DNA of 33,890 bases from an uncultured Clostridia bacterium (GTDB taxonomy: Bacteria > Bacillota > Clostridia > Christensenellales > Borkfalkiaceae). A model generated the notes under the pieces. It made no database searches and was not told the DNA's origin. It worked only from the letters and a program-made list of their open reading frames with translations. Both the position numbers and the translations under genes were made by a program. Position 1 is the stretch's first letter. Each line of letters opens with the position of its first letter. This document shows positions 21,625 to 28,307 of the stretch, one piece after another. The stretch lies in assembly GCA_947589085.1 (NCBI GenBank), contig CANPZD010000001.1, positions 272,583-306,472 on the forward strand, read 5' to 3'.

Positions 21625-22899
21625 ATGGATTTTTACGAAGTACAACCCTTGCGCGAGGCCGCGGATCCGATCGCAGTATCTGTGCCCTCGTCCAAAAGTA
21701 TCCTCAACCGCGCGTTGGCGCTGGCTGCTTTCTTAAAAGGGACCTGTCTGCTGCGCTGCGGAGAATACGGTTCCGACACGCGCGATATGCTCTCCTGCCT
21801 TGCTGCGCTCGGGATCCGCACGGAACAGGTGCCGGACGGGATCCTCGTCTATGGCTGCGGCGGCGACATTCCCCGCCGCGAAGCGGTGCTGCAAGTGGGA
21901 AGCGCGGGAACGGCGGCGCGGTTTCTCACGGCAATGCTCGCTTTCCGCGGAGGAAGTTACGAATTGCACGCGTCCGCGCAAATGGAGACCCGCCCGATGG
22001 ATTTTCTGAATGAATTCGCCGCGCACGGAGTCGGGATCGAACCTCTCGCGCAGAGAACGGGATTCCCTTTCAAGATGACCTCCGCGGGGCTATCGGCGCA
22101 TGAATTCACGGTCGATACCGACGTAAGTACGCAATTTGCGAGCGGCGTGATGTTGGCCGCGGCAGCGGGCGATTCGCCTTTTACGCTGAAACTCACGGGA
22201 AAACGCACCCGCGCAAGCTATATCGCCATGACGGCCGCACTGCTCGAACAGTTCGGCGCGCACTGCACGCGCAAGGGCAACACGATCGTCGTAACTCCCG
22301 CAAGAGAAGCGCCCGCGGAATTTTCCGTGGAACCGGATCTCTCCGGCGCTTGTTATTTTTACGCCATTGCGCTCCTTTGCGGCGTTCGCGTGCTGGTGCG
22401 CGGCGTACGGCCCGAAAGTTTGCAGGGCGACGTCCGCTTTCTGGAATTGCTGAAGCGCAGAGGCGTTCGGCTGATCGCCACCGAAAACGGCCTGCTCGCG
22501 GACGGAACTTCGGTCAAACGTTATCGCGGGTTCCGGGTGAACATGCGGGATTTTTCCGATCAGACGCTCACGGTCGCCGCGCTTGCGCCGTTTGCAGACA
22601 CGCCTTCCGTGCTGCGCGGGATCTCGCATATCCGCAAACAGGAATGTGACCGCGTGCAGGCGATCGCAGAAAATCTGACCTCGCTCGGCGTACCCGTTTC
22701 GGCAACGGAAAATGAGATCCGCATTCGCCCCGCAAAGATCAGCGGCGGGACGATCAAAACGTACGACGATCATCGCGTCGCAATGGCTTTTGCACTGATC
22801 GGGTTGAAATGCGGCGGGATCAGAATCGAAAATCCCGGCTGCACGGCAAAAACGTTCGGTAATTATTTCAAACTGCTGGATTCCGTCACAAAGCGCTGA
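21625..22899 (+). CDS. aroA: 3-phosphoshikimate 1-carboxyvinyltransferase (EPSP synthase)
   Basis: 424 residues. It transfers enolpyruvyl from PEP to shikimate-3-phosphate. Motifs: PSSKSILNRALALAA, GSAGTAARFLTA, METRPMDFL, TDVSTQFASGVMLAAA, EPDLSGACYFYAIAL, RGISHIRKQECDR and a C-terminal YDDHRVAMAFALIG. The glyphosate-contact loop has Ser for the usual Asn (GSAGTA rather than GNAGTA) and lacks the Pro of RPL, a divergence from the textbook class I sequence. ATG at 21625, with no ribosome site. The -10 ends 6 nt before it, so the message is probably leaderless. After the stop there is a stem (22921-22943) but no plus-strand T-run, so aroA transcripts may run on, antisense to the small RNA. Confidence 0.96.
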   Translation: MDFYEVQPLREAADPIAVSVPSSKSILNRALALAAFLKGTCLLRCGEYGSDTRDMLSCLAALGIRTEQVPDGILVYGCGGDIPRREAVLQVGSAGTAARFLTAMLAFRGGSYELHASAQMETRPMDFLNEFAAHGVGIEPLAQRTGFPFKMTSAGLSAHEFTVDTDVSTQFASGVMLAAAAGDSPFTLKLTGKRTRASYIAMTAALLEQFGAHCTRKGNTIVVTPAREAPAEFSVEPDLSGACYFYAIALLCGVRVLVRGVRPESLQGDVRFLELLKRRGVRLIATENGLLADGTSVKRYRGFRVNMRDFSDQTLTVAALAPFADTPSVLRGISHIRKQECDRVQAIAENLTSLGVPVSATENEIRIRPAKISGGTIKTYDDHRVAMAFALIGLKCGGIRIENPGCTAKTFGNYFKLLDSVTKR

Positions 22900-22911
22900 T
22901 TCCCAAACGGG

Positions 22912-22943
22912 CATAAAAGATGCGCCTCGGGCGAGGAGGCGCA
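22912..22943 (-). terminator. Intrinsic terminator of the small RNA
   Basis: A perfect 8-bp stem TGCGCCTC/GAGGCGCA with a 7-nt loop, then TCTTTTAT on the minus strand. The plus strand has no T-run, which shows the orientation. Its 5' arm can alternatively pair with GAGGTGCA just upstream (plus coordinates 22951-22958). Confidence 0.85.
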
Positions 22944-23053
22944 CGAAAAATGCACCTCTCAATGTTGCTACACATTATCCGCATTCAAGGGACGAGAGAA
23001 TACACTTTTACCACCAGTATTCCCTAATGAACGCGATATTAAAATGTGTAGCA
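22912..23053 (-). ncRNA. Candidate small structured RNA, family not recognised
   Basis: About 140 nt on the minus strand, from a consensus promoter to a terminator, with no plausible coding frame. A perfect 10-bp closing stem pairs GCTACACATT (23052-23043) with AATGTGTAGC (22976-22967), starting at or within 2 nt of the predicted 5' end. Inside it are an 8-bp stem CGCGTTCA/TGAATGCG with one G-T pair, a 4-bp AGGG/CCCT stem, a 7-nt bulge CTCTCGT on the 3' side, a 5-bp AATAC/GTATT stem and a 13-nt loop TGGTGGTAAAAGT. The 3' part holds two mutually exclusive hairpins, the second being the terminator. It lies in the 407-nt gap between aroA and the XRE gene, and no minus-strand gene follows within 1.3 kb, so it is not an ordinary leader. 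It is short for 6S RNA and lacks SRP or tmRNA hallmarks. Confidence 0.72.
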
Positions 23054-23058
23054 TGAAC

Positions 23059-23087
23059 ATTATAAAACCAAATAAAAAAAATGTCAA
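23059..23087 (-). promoter_or_regulatory. Consensus sigma-A promoter of the small RNA
   Basis: On the minus strand: TTGACA (23087-23082), a 17-nt spacer, TATAAT (23064-23059): perfect hexamers and spacing. The expected start is 23052-23054, at the first bases of the closing stem. Confidence 0.88.
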
Positions 23088-23163
23088 TAGAAAAAATTAA
23101 ATATTCTTAAAAAAATTTCGATTAAAATTCGGTTGCTCAAAAAATATCAAAAATTTTCAACAT

Positions 23164-23179
23164 ATCGAAACTTTTCGAT
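23164..23179. promoter_or_regulatory. Perfect 7-2-7 palindrome upstream of the XRE gene
   Basis: ATCGAAA-CT-TTTCGAT. A TTTCGATT half-site recurs about 50 nt to its left. It lies between the small RNA promoter and the XRE promoter in very AT-rich DNA, so it is a candidate operator for the XRE protein. Confidence 0.4.
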
Positions 23180-23255
23180 TTTTTTCAGCGAATTCGGATA
23201 AATCTATGATACCCTTTTACAACATTTTGTGATTTTTCTGCGTAAAACATCCGAA

Positions 23256-23300
23256 TTGACCCAAAAAATATTTGCAATTATAAATGGAATTTAGTATAAT
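23256..23300 (+). promoter_or_regulatory. Tandem sigma-A promoters of the XRE gene
   Basis: Two overlapping 17-nt-spaced promoters: TTGACC (23256-23261)/TATAAA (23279-23284) and TTGCAA (23272-23277)/TATAAT (23295-23300). The second ends 6 nt before the ATG, giving a leaderless message. Neither leader would contain a Shine-Dalgarno. Confidence 0.65.
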
Positions 23301-23306
23301 AACCTC

Positions 23307-23510
23307 ATGAAAGTTTTTGCAGAACGGCTCATGGAACTGAGAAAAGAACGAGGCCTATCACAAGCGACGGTTGCGAGGGATCTGAGCGTCAGTTTGGGGA
23401 TTGTATGCTATTGGGAAACGAATAAAAGCGACCCGACGGCATCCAACATTGCGAAGATTGCTCGTTATTTCAACGTTTCCTCGGATTATCTTCTCGGTCT
23501 TTCGGATTAA
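23307..23510 (+). CDS. Small XRE-family helix-turn-helix regulator
   Basis: 67 residues, a stand-alone HTH_XRE domain. LMELRKERGLSQATVARDLSVSLGIVCYWE holds the helix-turn-helix at about 17-38, followed by NIAKIARYFNVSSDYLLGLSD, the typical end of SinR/Cro-like domains. There is no effector or dimerisation domain beyond this, so it probably dimerises through the same domain, as Cro does. The ATG at 23307 has AACCTC and no ribosome site upstream. Local DNA is much more AT-rich than the rest of the window. Its targets are unknown; the ATCGAAA palindrome upstream and the adjacent small RNA gene are candidates. Confidence 0.9.
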   Translation: MKVFAERLMELRKERGLSQATVARDLSVSLGIVCYWETNKSDPTASNIAKIARYFNVSSDYLLGLSD

Positions 23511-23591
23511 AAGGCCGATTTACAACTTCATATTCCCCGGGGCGTACTGCCGATAAAATTTTCACCGTATCTACGGAAAAAATACTCTCAC

Positions 23592-24542
23592 TTATGCCAA
23601 CGAATTCTGCCTTCCGGTAGAATTTTTTTTGTCTGTTTCAAGCTCCAACCGCGTTTCCAGAAGATTCACGCCCGCAAGCGGTCCCCTTTCCGCCGTAAAG
23701 TTTCCTTCGAAATATCCCGTATAGCGCGAAAGCTCCCGCGCGGCCGCATCCGAAAGCTCGTCTTTGATCGCCTCGAGCTGCAAAAGCACGGCGTGCGCCT
23801 CCGATTCTCTCTGTTCGCTGAGAAAATATTGCATGCGCAGCAGAAGCAAAGCGTGCCACGCGGGCAGATCCGCCCGCACGACGGGAGATTCGAACAGGAT
23901 CCCCTCGGGGATCTCCGAAAACCCGCCCTTGTACAGATACCCCTGCGCCGCCAGAACGTGCGTCGCAATCAATTCCTCGGGATTCCGGCGAAGAAGTCCC
24001 GCAGCGACCAGTCCGTCGGTCTTGCCGGTTTTCAATTCGACGGGAAACAGCGCCATCAATCCCTCGTAGAGCGACAGCGGCGCAAACATTTCGAAAAATA
24101 ACAGCGCGGGATGGCGCGATACGAAAAAATACATCGCAAACCAAACGCCCGCATAGATAAAATTCAGCAGCGCGCCGCCGAGCGTTGCCCAAAGAAATCT
24201 CCCGCGCACGTGCTTCGGCGATTTGGGGAACAGTCCCGTTTCCCCCGCCGTATCCGAAACGAACGTGAATCGTACCCTGCGCGTTCCGTTCTGCGATCCG
24301 AAAATCAGATACCCGATCTTTACATAGACGAACTTCATGCCCGCCATCGCTCCGAACAATACGTGCCCGAATTCATGGAGGATCACGTTGAGCGGCAAGA
24401 GCAGAAAACAGGCCGCCACGATCGGGAGAATATAATACTCGCCCCGCGCAAAATACCATTCGAGTATGGTTCCCGCGATCGCAAGAAGCAATCCCGTCAA
24501 AGAAACCAAATAATATAAAATTCTCTTCGTTTTCCCGCTCAT
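23592..24542 (-). CDS. M50-like (site-2-protease family) membrane protein
   Basis: 316 residues from the ATG at 24540-24542, with AAGGGG upstream, overlapping the ppx stop (ATGA). HEFGH (His56, Glu57, His60) lies in a hydrophobic helix (VILHEFGHVLFGAMAG), as in M50 zinc proteases. Further hydrophobic helices are at about 10-28, 38-53 and around FLWATLGGALLNFIYAGVWFAMYFFV. The GGALLNF segment resembles the second M50 motif, but the usual N-P-D-G aspartate is not obvious, so activity is uncertain. The C-terminal 130 residues are soluble and helical, reminiscent of TPR-like arrays. Being last in the yabPQ-divIC-ppx operon, it could have a sporulation role; this is inference. Confidence 0.78.
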   Translation of the reverse strand: MSGKTKRILYYLVSLTGLLLAIAGTILEWYFARGEYYILPIVAACFLLLPLNVILHEFGHVLFGAMAGMKFVYVKIGYLIFGSQNGTRRVRFTFVSDTAGETGLFPKSPKHVRGRFLWATLGGALLNFIYAGVWFAMYFFVSRHPALLFFEMFAPLSLYEGLMALFPVELKTGKTDGLVAAGLLRRNPEELIATHVLAAQGYLYKGGFSEIPEGILFESPVVRADLPAWHALLLLRMQYFLSEQRESEAHAVLLQLEAIKDELSDAAARELSRYTGYFEGNFTAERGPLAGVNLLETRLELETDKKNSTGRQNSLA

Positions 24543-25393
24543 GCGATTCCCCTTGCCGTTAAAAATCCTTCGAGGTTGTCGCGATCGGAGAAAAATGCCT
24601 CGCCGATCCCGATTTTTTTCATGATCTCCGAAAGAAGCAGCGTGCCGCCCGCAATAACGTCTGCGCGGACGGGATCCATTCCCGCGATCTTCTTCCGGTC
24701 TTTTGCCGAAAGAGCAAGCAGCTTGTCCGCTTCTTCCTGCAGCCACGCCGCCTTGAGCGGAGTTTCCTGCAAGACCGCCGCGTCGTAACGGGGCAGTCCC
24801 AGCCGGATCCGCGCCAAGGTCGCCGCCGTTCCCCCGATGCAATATGTGACCCCGACGGGAGCGATCCCGTTCAGCGGAGAAAGCGCCTCCGCGATCCGCT
24901 GCGACAGCCGCGTACGGTCGTCTTTGCAGACGTCGAACAATTTCACGCATCCGACGGGCAAACTCGCCGAAAATGTAATTTTTCCCGCTTCGCGGTAGCA
25001 GACCTCTGTGCTTGCTCCGCCGATGTCGATCACGCCGCCGTCGCCCGAGCCGAGCGCGCCGGTAAGCCCGAGCTGCGCTTCTTCCTCCCCCGAAATGATC
25101 TCCGGGAGAACGCCGCAATCCGCTTCCGTGCGCTTGCAAAATTCCGTCCCGTTTTGCGCAGAACGCACCGCGGCCGTCGCAAAGGCATAGATCCGCGCCC
25201 CGGCCGCCCGCGCTTCGCCGCAAAATTCGCCGATCGCCGCGACCGTGCGGGCCATCGCCGGCTCGGTAAGCACCCCGCTCTGCGCGGCGCCCTCGGCAAG
25301 ACGGGTCGTCGCCACTTTCTTATATAAAGATTTTCCGTTCGCCCAAAGCATCAGACGAACGGAATTGGAACCGATATCGAGTATCGCAATCAT
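24539..25393 (-). CDS. Ppx/GppA-family phosphatase (exopolyphosphatase-like)
   Basis: 284 residues. The actin-like ATPase fold signatures are clear: MIAILDIGSNSVRLMLW (phosphate 1), IISGEEEAQLGLTGAL, GVIDIGGASTEVCY (phosphate 2) and YCIGGTAATLARI. The short length, without the C-terminal HD-like domain, is usual in Firmicutes homologues. Family members degrade polyphosphate or pppGpp. ATG at 25391-25393 directly abuts the divIC-like stop (TAAATG), and its own stop overlaps the M50-like start. Clostridial yabP-yabQ-divIC clusters are commonly followed by ppx, which agrees with the context here. Confidence 0.9.
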   Translation of the reverse strand: MIAILDIGSNSVRLMLWANGKSLYKKVATTRLAEGAAQSGVLTEPAMARTVAAIGEFCGEARAAGARIYAFATAAVRSAQNGTEFCKRTEADCGVLPEIISGEEEAQLGLTGALGSGDGGVIDIGGASTEVCYREAGKITFSASLPVGCVKLFDVCKDDRTRLSQRIAEALSPLNGIAPVGVTYCIGGTAATLARIRLGLPRYDAAVLQETPLKAAWLQEEADKLLALSAKDRKKIAGMDPVRADVIAGGTLLLSEIMKKIGIGEAFFSDRDNLEGFLTARGIA

Positions 25394-25660
25394 TTAATTA
25401 TATCCCTGTTTCAGCGCTTCGTTGTACATGCCGAACCAGGATTCATACCATTCAAGATCCCGTTCACGCGATTCGAGCTTCTGCCGATACGTATCCTGTG
25501 CGGTTTTGATCTCGTCGAGCTTCCTCTGACGGACCCCCATCTGCACAAACTGAACCACGAGGATCACAACGAGAACGATCACAAGCAGCACGCCTGCCGC
25601 CGTTGCCCCTATGACGATTCTCTTTGCTTTTTCTTCGGACATCGAAGTCCCTTTCGACAT
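25394..25660 (-). CDS. divIC: DivIC/FtsB-like septum formation initiator
   Basis: 88 residues from the ATG at 25658-25660 (or 82 from 25640-25642, where AAAGGG is better spaced). A short cytoplasmic tail, one transmembrane helix (about 15-37, IVIGATAAGVLLVIVLVVILVV) and an extracytoplasmic coiled coil (RKLDEIKTAQDTYRQKLESRE) form the DivIC/FtsB plan. The C-terminal part is short. DivIC pairs with FtsL and DivIB at the division site. Its start overlaps the 3' end of yabQ by 52 nt (34 nt with the second start). Placement after yabP-yabQ is the classic order in Bacillus and Clostridia. Confidence 0.82.
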   Translation of the reverse strand: MSKGTSMSEEKAKRIVIGATAAGVLLVIVLVVILVVQFVQMGVRQRKLDEIKTAQDTYRQKLESRERDLEWYESWFGMYNEALKQGYN

Positions 25661-25983
25661 ACTCGTTTTCCCTTCCGTATCCTTTTGTAATCATTATACA
25701 TCTTTTGCGCCAAAATTGCAACCGTTTTGTGGAAACTTTTCCTGTACAGGAAAAACCCGCAAAGACAGGCCGCAAACATGTAAAAACGCAGCGCCGGCAG
25801 CCCAAGCCACACGGAAAAACCCAGATACGCCGCCGCAAACAGCGCGCAAAACAGCACGTCCGAGACGATCCTCACCCACTTTTTCCGCACGAAAAACCGA
25901 ACGGCGGAACATAAATCATATAAAAACCCGCCTGCGACCCCCGCAAGAGTACAGACGAGAAAACAATAGATCTGTTCTGCCAT
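25609..25983 (-). CDS. yabQ: Spore cortex protein YabQ
   Basis: 124 residues. YabQ is a membrane protein of the mother cell needed for cortex assembly. The sequence starts MAEQIYCFLVCTLAGVAGGFLYDLCSAVRFFVRKK, the YabQ hallmark (G-x-x-x-D-x-x-R). Hydrophobic segments follow at about 39-56 and 62-78. The basic tail (KRIRKGKRVCRKGLRC) continues into the divIC-like gene, overlapping by 52 nt. The ATG at 25981-25983 lies 1 nt after the yabP stop. No separate ribosome site is visible, so translation is coupled to yabP. Confidence 0.88.
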   Translation of the reverse strand: MAEQIYCFLVCTLAGVAGGFLYDLCSAVRFFVRKKWVRIVSDVLFCALFAAAYLGFSVWLGLPALRFYMFAACLCGFFLYRKSFHKTVAILAQKMYNDYKRIRKGKRVCRKGLRCPKKKQRESS

Positions 25984-25984
25984 A

Positions 25985-26242
25985 TTATTGGAAAAGTTTT
26001 TTCAGAGAACCGCCCTTCGCCCCGCCGAATTTCACGGAATAGACTTCGCCGCTGGCGGAAAAATTGCCCGTTCCCTCCGAGAAAGCCAAAACTTTCAGAT
26101 GCGCGCCCGCAAAATGAACGCGTTTCCCGTTCACGGTGAGCACGATCGAAGTCTCTGAAAACGCGTCGACCGAAGAAACGCCCGTCATGGTAATTTTCTT
26201 TTCCTGCTCGATGGTAAGTACGCTTTGCTTGATATCCTGCAT
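25985..26242 (-). CDS. yabP: Sporulation protein YabP
   Basis: 85 residues from the ATG at 26240-26242. YabP-family pattern: ITMTGVSSVDAFSETSIVLTVNGKRVHFAGAHLKVLAFSEGTGNFSASGEVYSVKF, with the conserved tGV..V..F and G..L core. YabP is made under sigma E in the mother cell and supports spore coat and cortex formation. The open frame continues upstream but crosses a sigma-E-like promoter and has no coding character. GGAG is only 2 nt from the ATG, too close to act normally. It is first in the yabP-yabQ-divIC-ppx-M50 cluster. Confidence 0.86.
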   Translation of the reverse strand: MQDIKQSVLTIEQEKKITMTGVSSVDAFSETSIVLTVNGKRVHFAGAHLKVLAFSEGTGNFSASGEVYSVKFGGAKGGSLKKLFQ

Positions 26243-26248
26243 GTCTCC

Positions 26249-26278
26249 ATCGTATGCGCGCGGGAGAAAATTTATGAA
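26249..26278 (-). promoter_or_regulatory. Sigma-E-like promoter of yabP
   Basis: On the minus strand: a -35-like TCATAAA (within 26278-26271), a 14-nt spacer, CATACGAT (26256-26249). It matches the sigma-E consensus KMATAWW-14-CATACAHT except for one base. The -10 ends 6 nt before the yabP ATG. Confidence 0.65.
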
Positions 26279-26361
26279 TATCCGCGGCCGGCTGCGGCCG
26301 TTCCCCGATCCGAAATATACCGGAAATCCTTCCGAAACGCGCCGAATCAACGGATTTTCGA

Positions 26362-26384
26362 AGTACTATGTCAGAGATAATACT
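26362..26384 (+). promoter_or_regulatory. Dispersed 9-5-9 inverted repeat, copy 4 (between typA and yabP)
   Basis: AGTACTATG-TCAGA-GATAATACT. It begins 3 nt beyond the typA stop codon and about 120 nt upstream of yabP. It is the most symmetrical full-length copy apart from the inner G. Confidence 0.6.
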
Positions 26385-26386
26385 AT

Positions 26387-28216
26387 TTATTCGCCCGATT
26401 TTGCCTTTGCACGTGCCTTTGCGCGAAGCTCGCCGTCGAGAATGCGCTTCCGGATCCGCACGTTCTGCGGCGTAATTTCAAGCAATTCATCGTCGCCGAT
26501 AAATTCGAGCGCCTCTTCCAGAGAGAGTTTCTTGGGCGTGATGAGCCGAAGCGCGTCGTCGGACGACGAGGAGCGCGTATTCGTAAGGTGCTTCGTCTTG
26601 CAGACGTTTACGTTGATGTCCTCGGCCTTCGGCGAAACTCCGATGACCATTCCCTCGTATACGGGCGTGCCCGCGCCGATAAAGAGCATGCCTCTTCCCT
26701 GCGCGTTGAAAAGGCCGTAAGTTACGGCTTCGCCCGTCTCGAACGCTACAAGAGAACCCGTCTGCTTCCTCTGGATCTCGCCCTTGAACGGCTGATATTC
26801 GAAGAAAACGGAGTTCATGACCCCTTCCCCTTTGGTGTCCGTCAAAAATTCGCTCTTATATCCGAACAGGCCGCGCGCCGGAATGAGAAATTCCAGCCGC
26901 ATGCGCGAACCGATCGCGCTCATATGCACAAGTTCGCCCTTGCGGACGCCCATTTTTTCGAATACCGCGCCCGTGCTCGCCTCCGGCACATCGACGATCA
27001 GCCGCTCGACCGGCTCGTATTTCACGCCGTCGATCTCTTTATACAGCACTTTGGGCGAACTTACCTGAAATTCGTACCCCTCCCGCCGCATCGTTTCAAT
27101 GAGAATCGAAAGGTGCATTTCGCCCCTGCCGCTCACGCGGAAGGAATCGGTGGAATCCGTATCTTCGACGCGCAGCGAGACGTCACGCAGCAATTCCCTG
27201 TAAAGCCGCTCGCGCAAGTGCCGCGTTGTGACGTATTTTCCCTCTTTTCCCGCAAACGGGGAATCGTTGACGGAAAAAATCATTTCCACGGTCGGCTCGG
27301 AGATCTTTACGAAAGGCGCAGGCTCCACGCGGTCCGACGCGCAGACGGTATCGCCGATATTGATATTTTCAAGGCCCGAAAAGCATACGATATCTCCCGC
27401 CTTTGCCTCGGCGCAGGGAACTCGCTCCAAGCCCTCGATCTCATAGAGGTTGACGAGCTTTCCGCGGGTATTCACCTCTTTATGGTTGAAATTGCAGACC
27501 GTGACGTCCGCGGCCTGACGGGCAACGCCGCGCTCGATCCTGCCGATCCCGATGCGCCCGACGTATTCGTTGTAGTCGATCGAAGAAACGAGAAGCTGAA
27601 GCGGCCCCTCGGCGTCCATTTCCAAGGGCGGAAAATGTTCGAGGATCGTATCGAAGAGCGGTTTGAGGTCCGTTCCCGCCTCGCCTTCGACAAGCGAAGA
27701 AGTCCCCGCTCTGCCCGAACAGAACACAAACGGACTGTCGAGCTGGTCGTCGGATGCGTTCAGATCCATGAGAAGATCGAGAACCTCGTCGACGACTTCT
27801 TTGACGCGCGCGTCCGGCCGATCCACTTTATTCACGACAATGATGAGTTTATGGCCCATTTCAAGCGCTTTTTGCGTCACGAAGCGCGTCTGCGGCATGG
27901 GGCCTTCGGCGGCGTCCACGAGAATGAGCACGCCCGAAACCATTTTCAGACTGCGCTCCACTTCTCCGGAAAAATCGGCATGTCCGGGCGTATCGACGAT
28001 ATTGATCTTTACGCCCTTGTAGTGAATGGAAGTATTTTTTGCAAGGATCGTGATTCCGCGTTCGCGTTCCAGATCGCCGCTGTCCATCACGCGGTCCTCC
28101 ACGACCTGATTTTCGCGGAAAGTCCCGCTCTGTTTGAGCATCTGATCGACCAGCGTCGTCTTGCCGTGATCGACGTGCGCGATGATCGCAATATTTCTTA
28201 AATCTTCTCTGATCAT
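26387..28216 (-). CDS. typA: Translational GTPase TypA/BipA
   Basis: 609 residues, the standard length. It is an EF-G-like GTPase that aids 50S assembly and stress growth. G-domain motifs: AHVDHGKTTL (14-23), the switch GDLERERGITI, DTPGHADF and NKVDRPDA. The middle and C-terminal EF-G-like domains include SGRGEMHLSILIE, the TypA-specific GLFGYKSEFLTDTKGEGVMN, and the C-terminal KHLTNTRSSSSDDALRL. ATG at 28214-28216 after GAGG, with a good promoter upstream. It is apparently monocistronic; the next gene, yabP, has its own promoter. Confidence 0.97.
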   Translation of the reverse strand: MIREDLRNIAIIAHVDHGKTTLVDQMLKQSGTFRENQVVEDRVMDSGDLERERGITILAKNTSIHYKGVKINIVDTPGHADFSGEVERSLKMVSGVLILVDAAEGPMPQTRFVTQKALEMGHKLIIVVNKVDRPDARVKEVVDEVLDLLMDLNASDDQLDSPFVFCSGRAGTSSLVEGEAGTDLKPLFDTILEHFPPLEMDAEGPLQLLVSSIDYNEYVGRIGIGRIERGVARQAADVTVCNFNHKEVNTRGKLVNLYEIEGLERVPCAEAKAGDIVCFSGLENINIGDTVCASDRVEPAPFVKISEPTVEMIFSVNDSPFAGKEGKYVTTRHLRERLYRELLRDVSLRVEDTDSTDSFRVSGRGEMHLSILIETMRREGYEFQVSSPKVLYKEIDGVKYEPVERLIVDVPEASTGAVFEKMGVRKGELVHMSAIGSRMRLEFLIPARGLFGYKSEFLTDTKGEGVMNSVFFEYQPFKGEIQRKQTGSLVAFETGEAVTYGLFNAQGRGMLFIGAGTPVYEGMVIGVSPKAEDINVNVCKTKHLTNTRSSSSDDALRLITPKKLSLEEALEFIGDDELLEITPQNVRIRKRILDGELRAKARAKAKSGE

Positions 28217-28241
28217 AAGTACCTCTTCAAATCCACCGAAG

Positions 28242-28270
28242 ATTATAATACATTCGCGGAAAAATTACAA
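28242..28270 (-). promoter_or_regulatory. Sigma-A promoter of typA
   Basis: On the minus strand: TTGTAA (28270-28265), a 17-nt spacer, TATAAT (28247-28242). The leader would be about 20 nt with GAGG. Confidence 0.7.
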
Positions 28271-28307
28271 CGAAAAAGAACGCAAAATCGAAAAAAGTTC
28301 GCCGCAG

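Noticed and set aside
22912-23053. Small RNA as 6S RNA
   Set aside because: The closing-stem and inner-bubble layout is reminiscent, but the length is about 140 nt including terminator against about 180-200 nt, and I do not see the typical central bubble. It stays an open alternative, not a call.
22962-23060. Small RNA region as a MITE with GCTACACATT terminal inverted repeats
   Set aside because: The nested compensatory stems, a consensus promoter placed exactly at the stem and an oriented terminator fit an RNA gene better. No second copy or target-site duplication is seen in the window, though a genome search was not possible.
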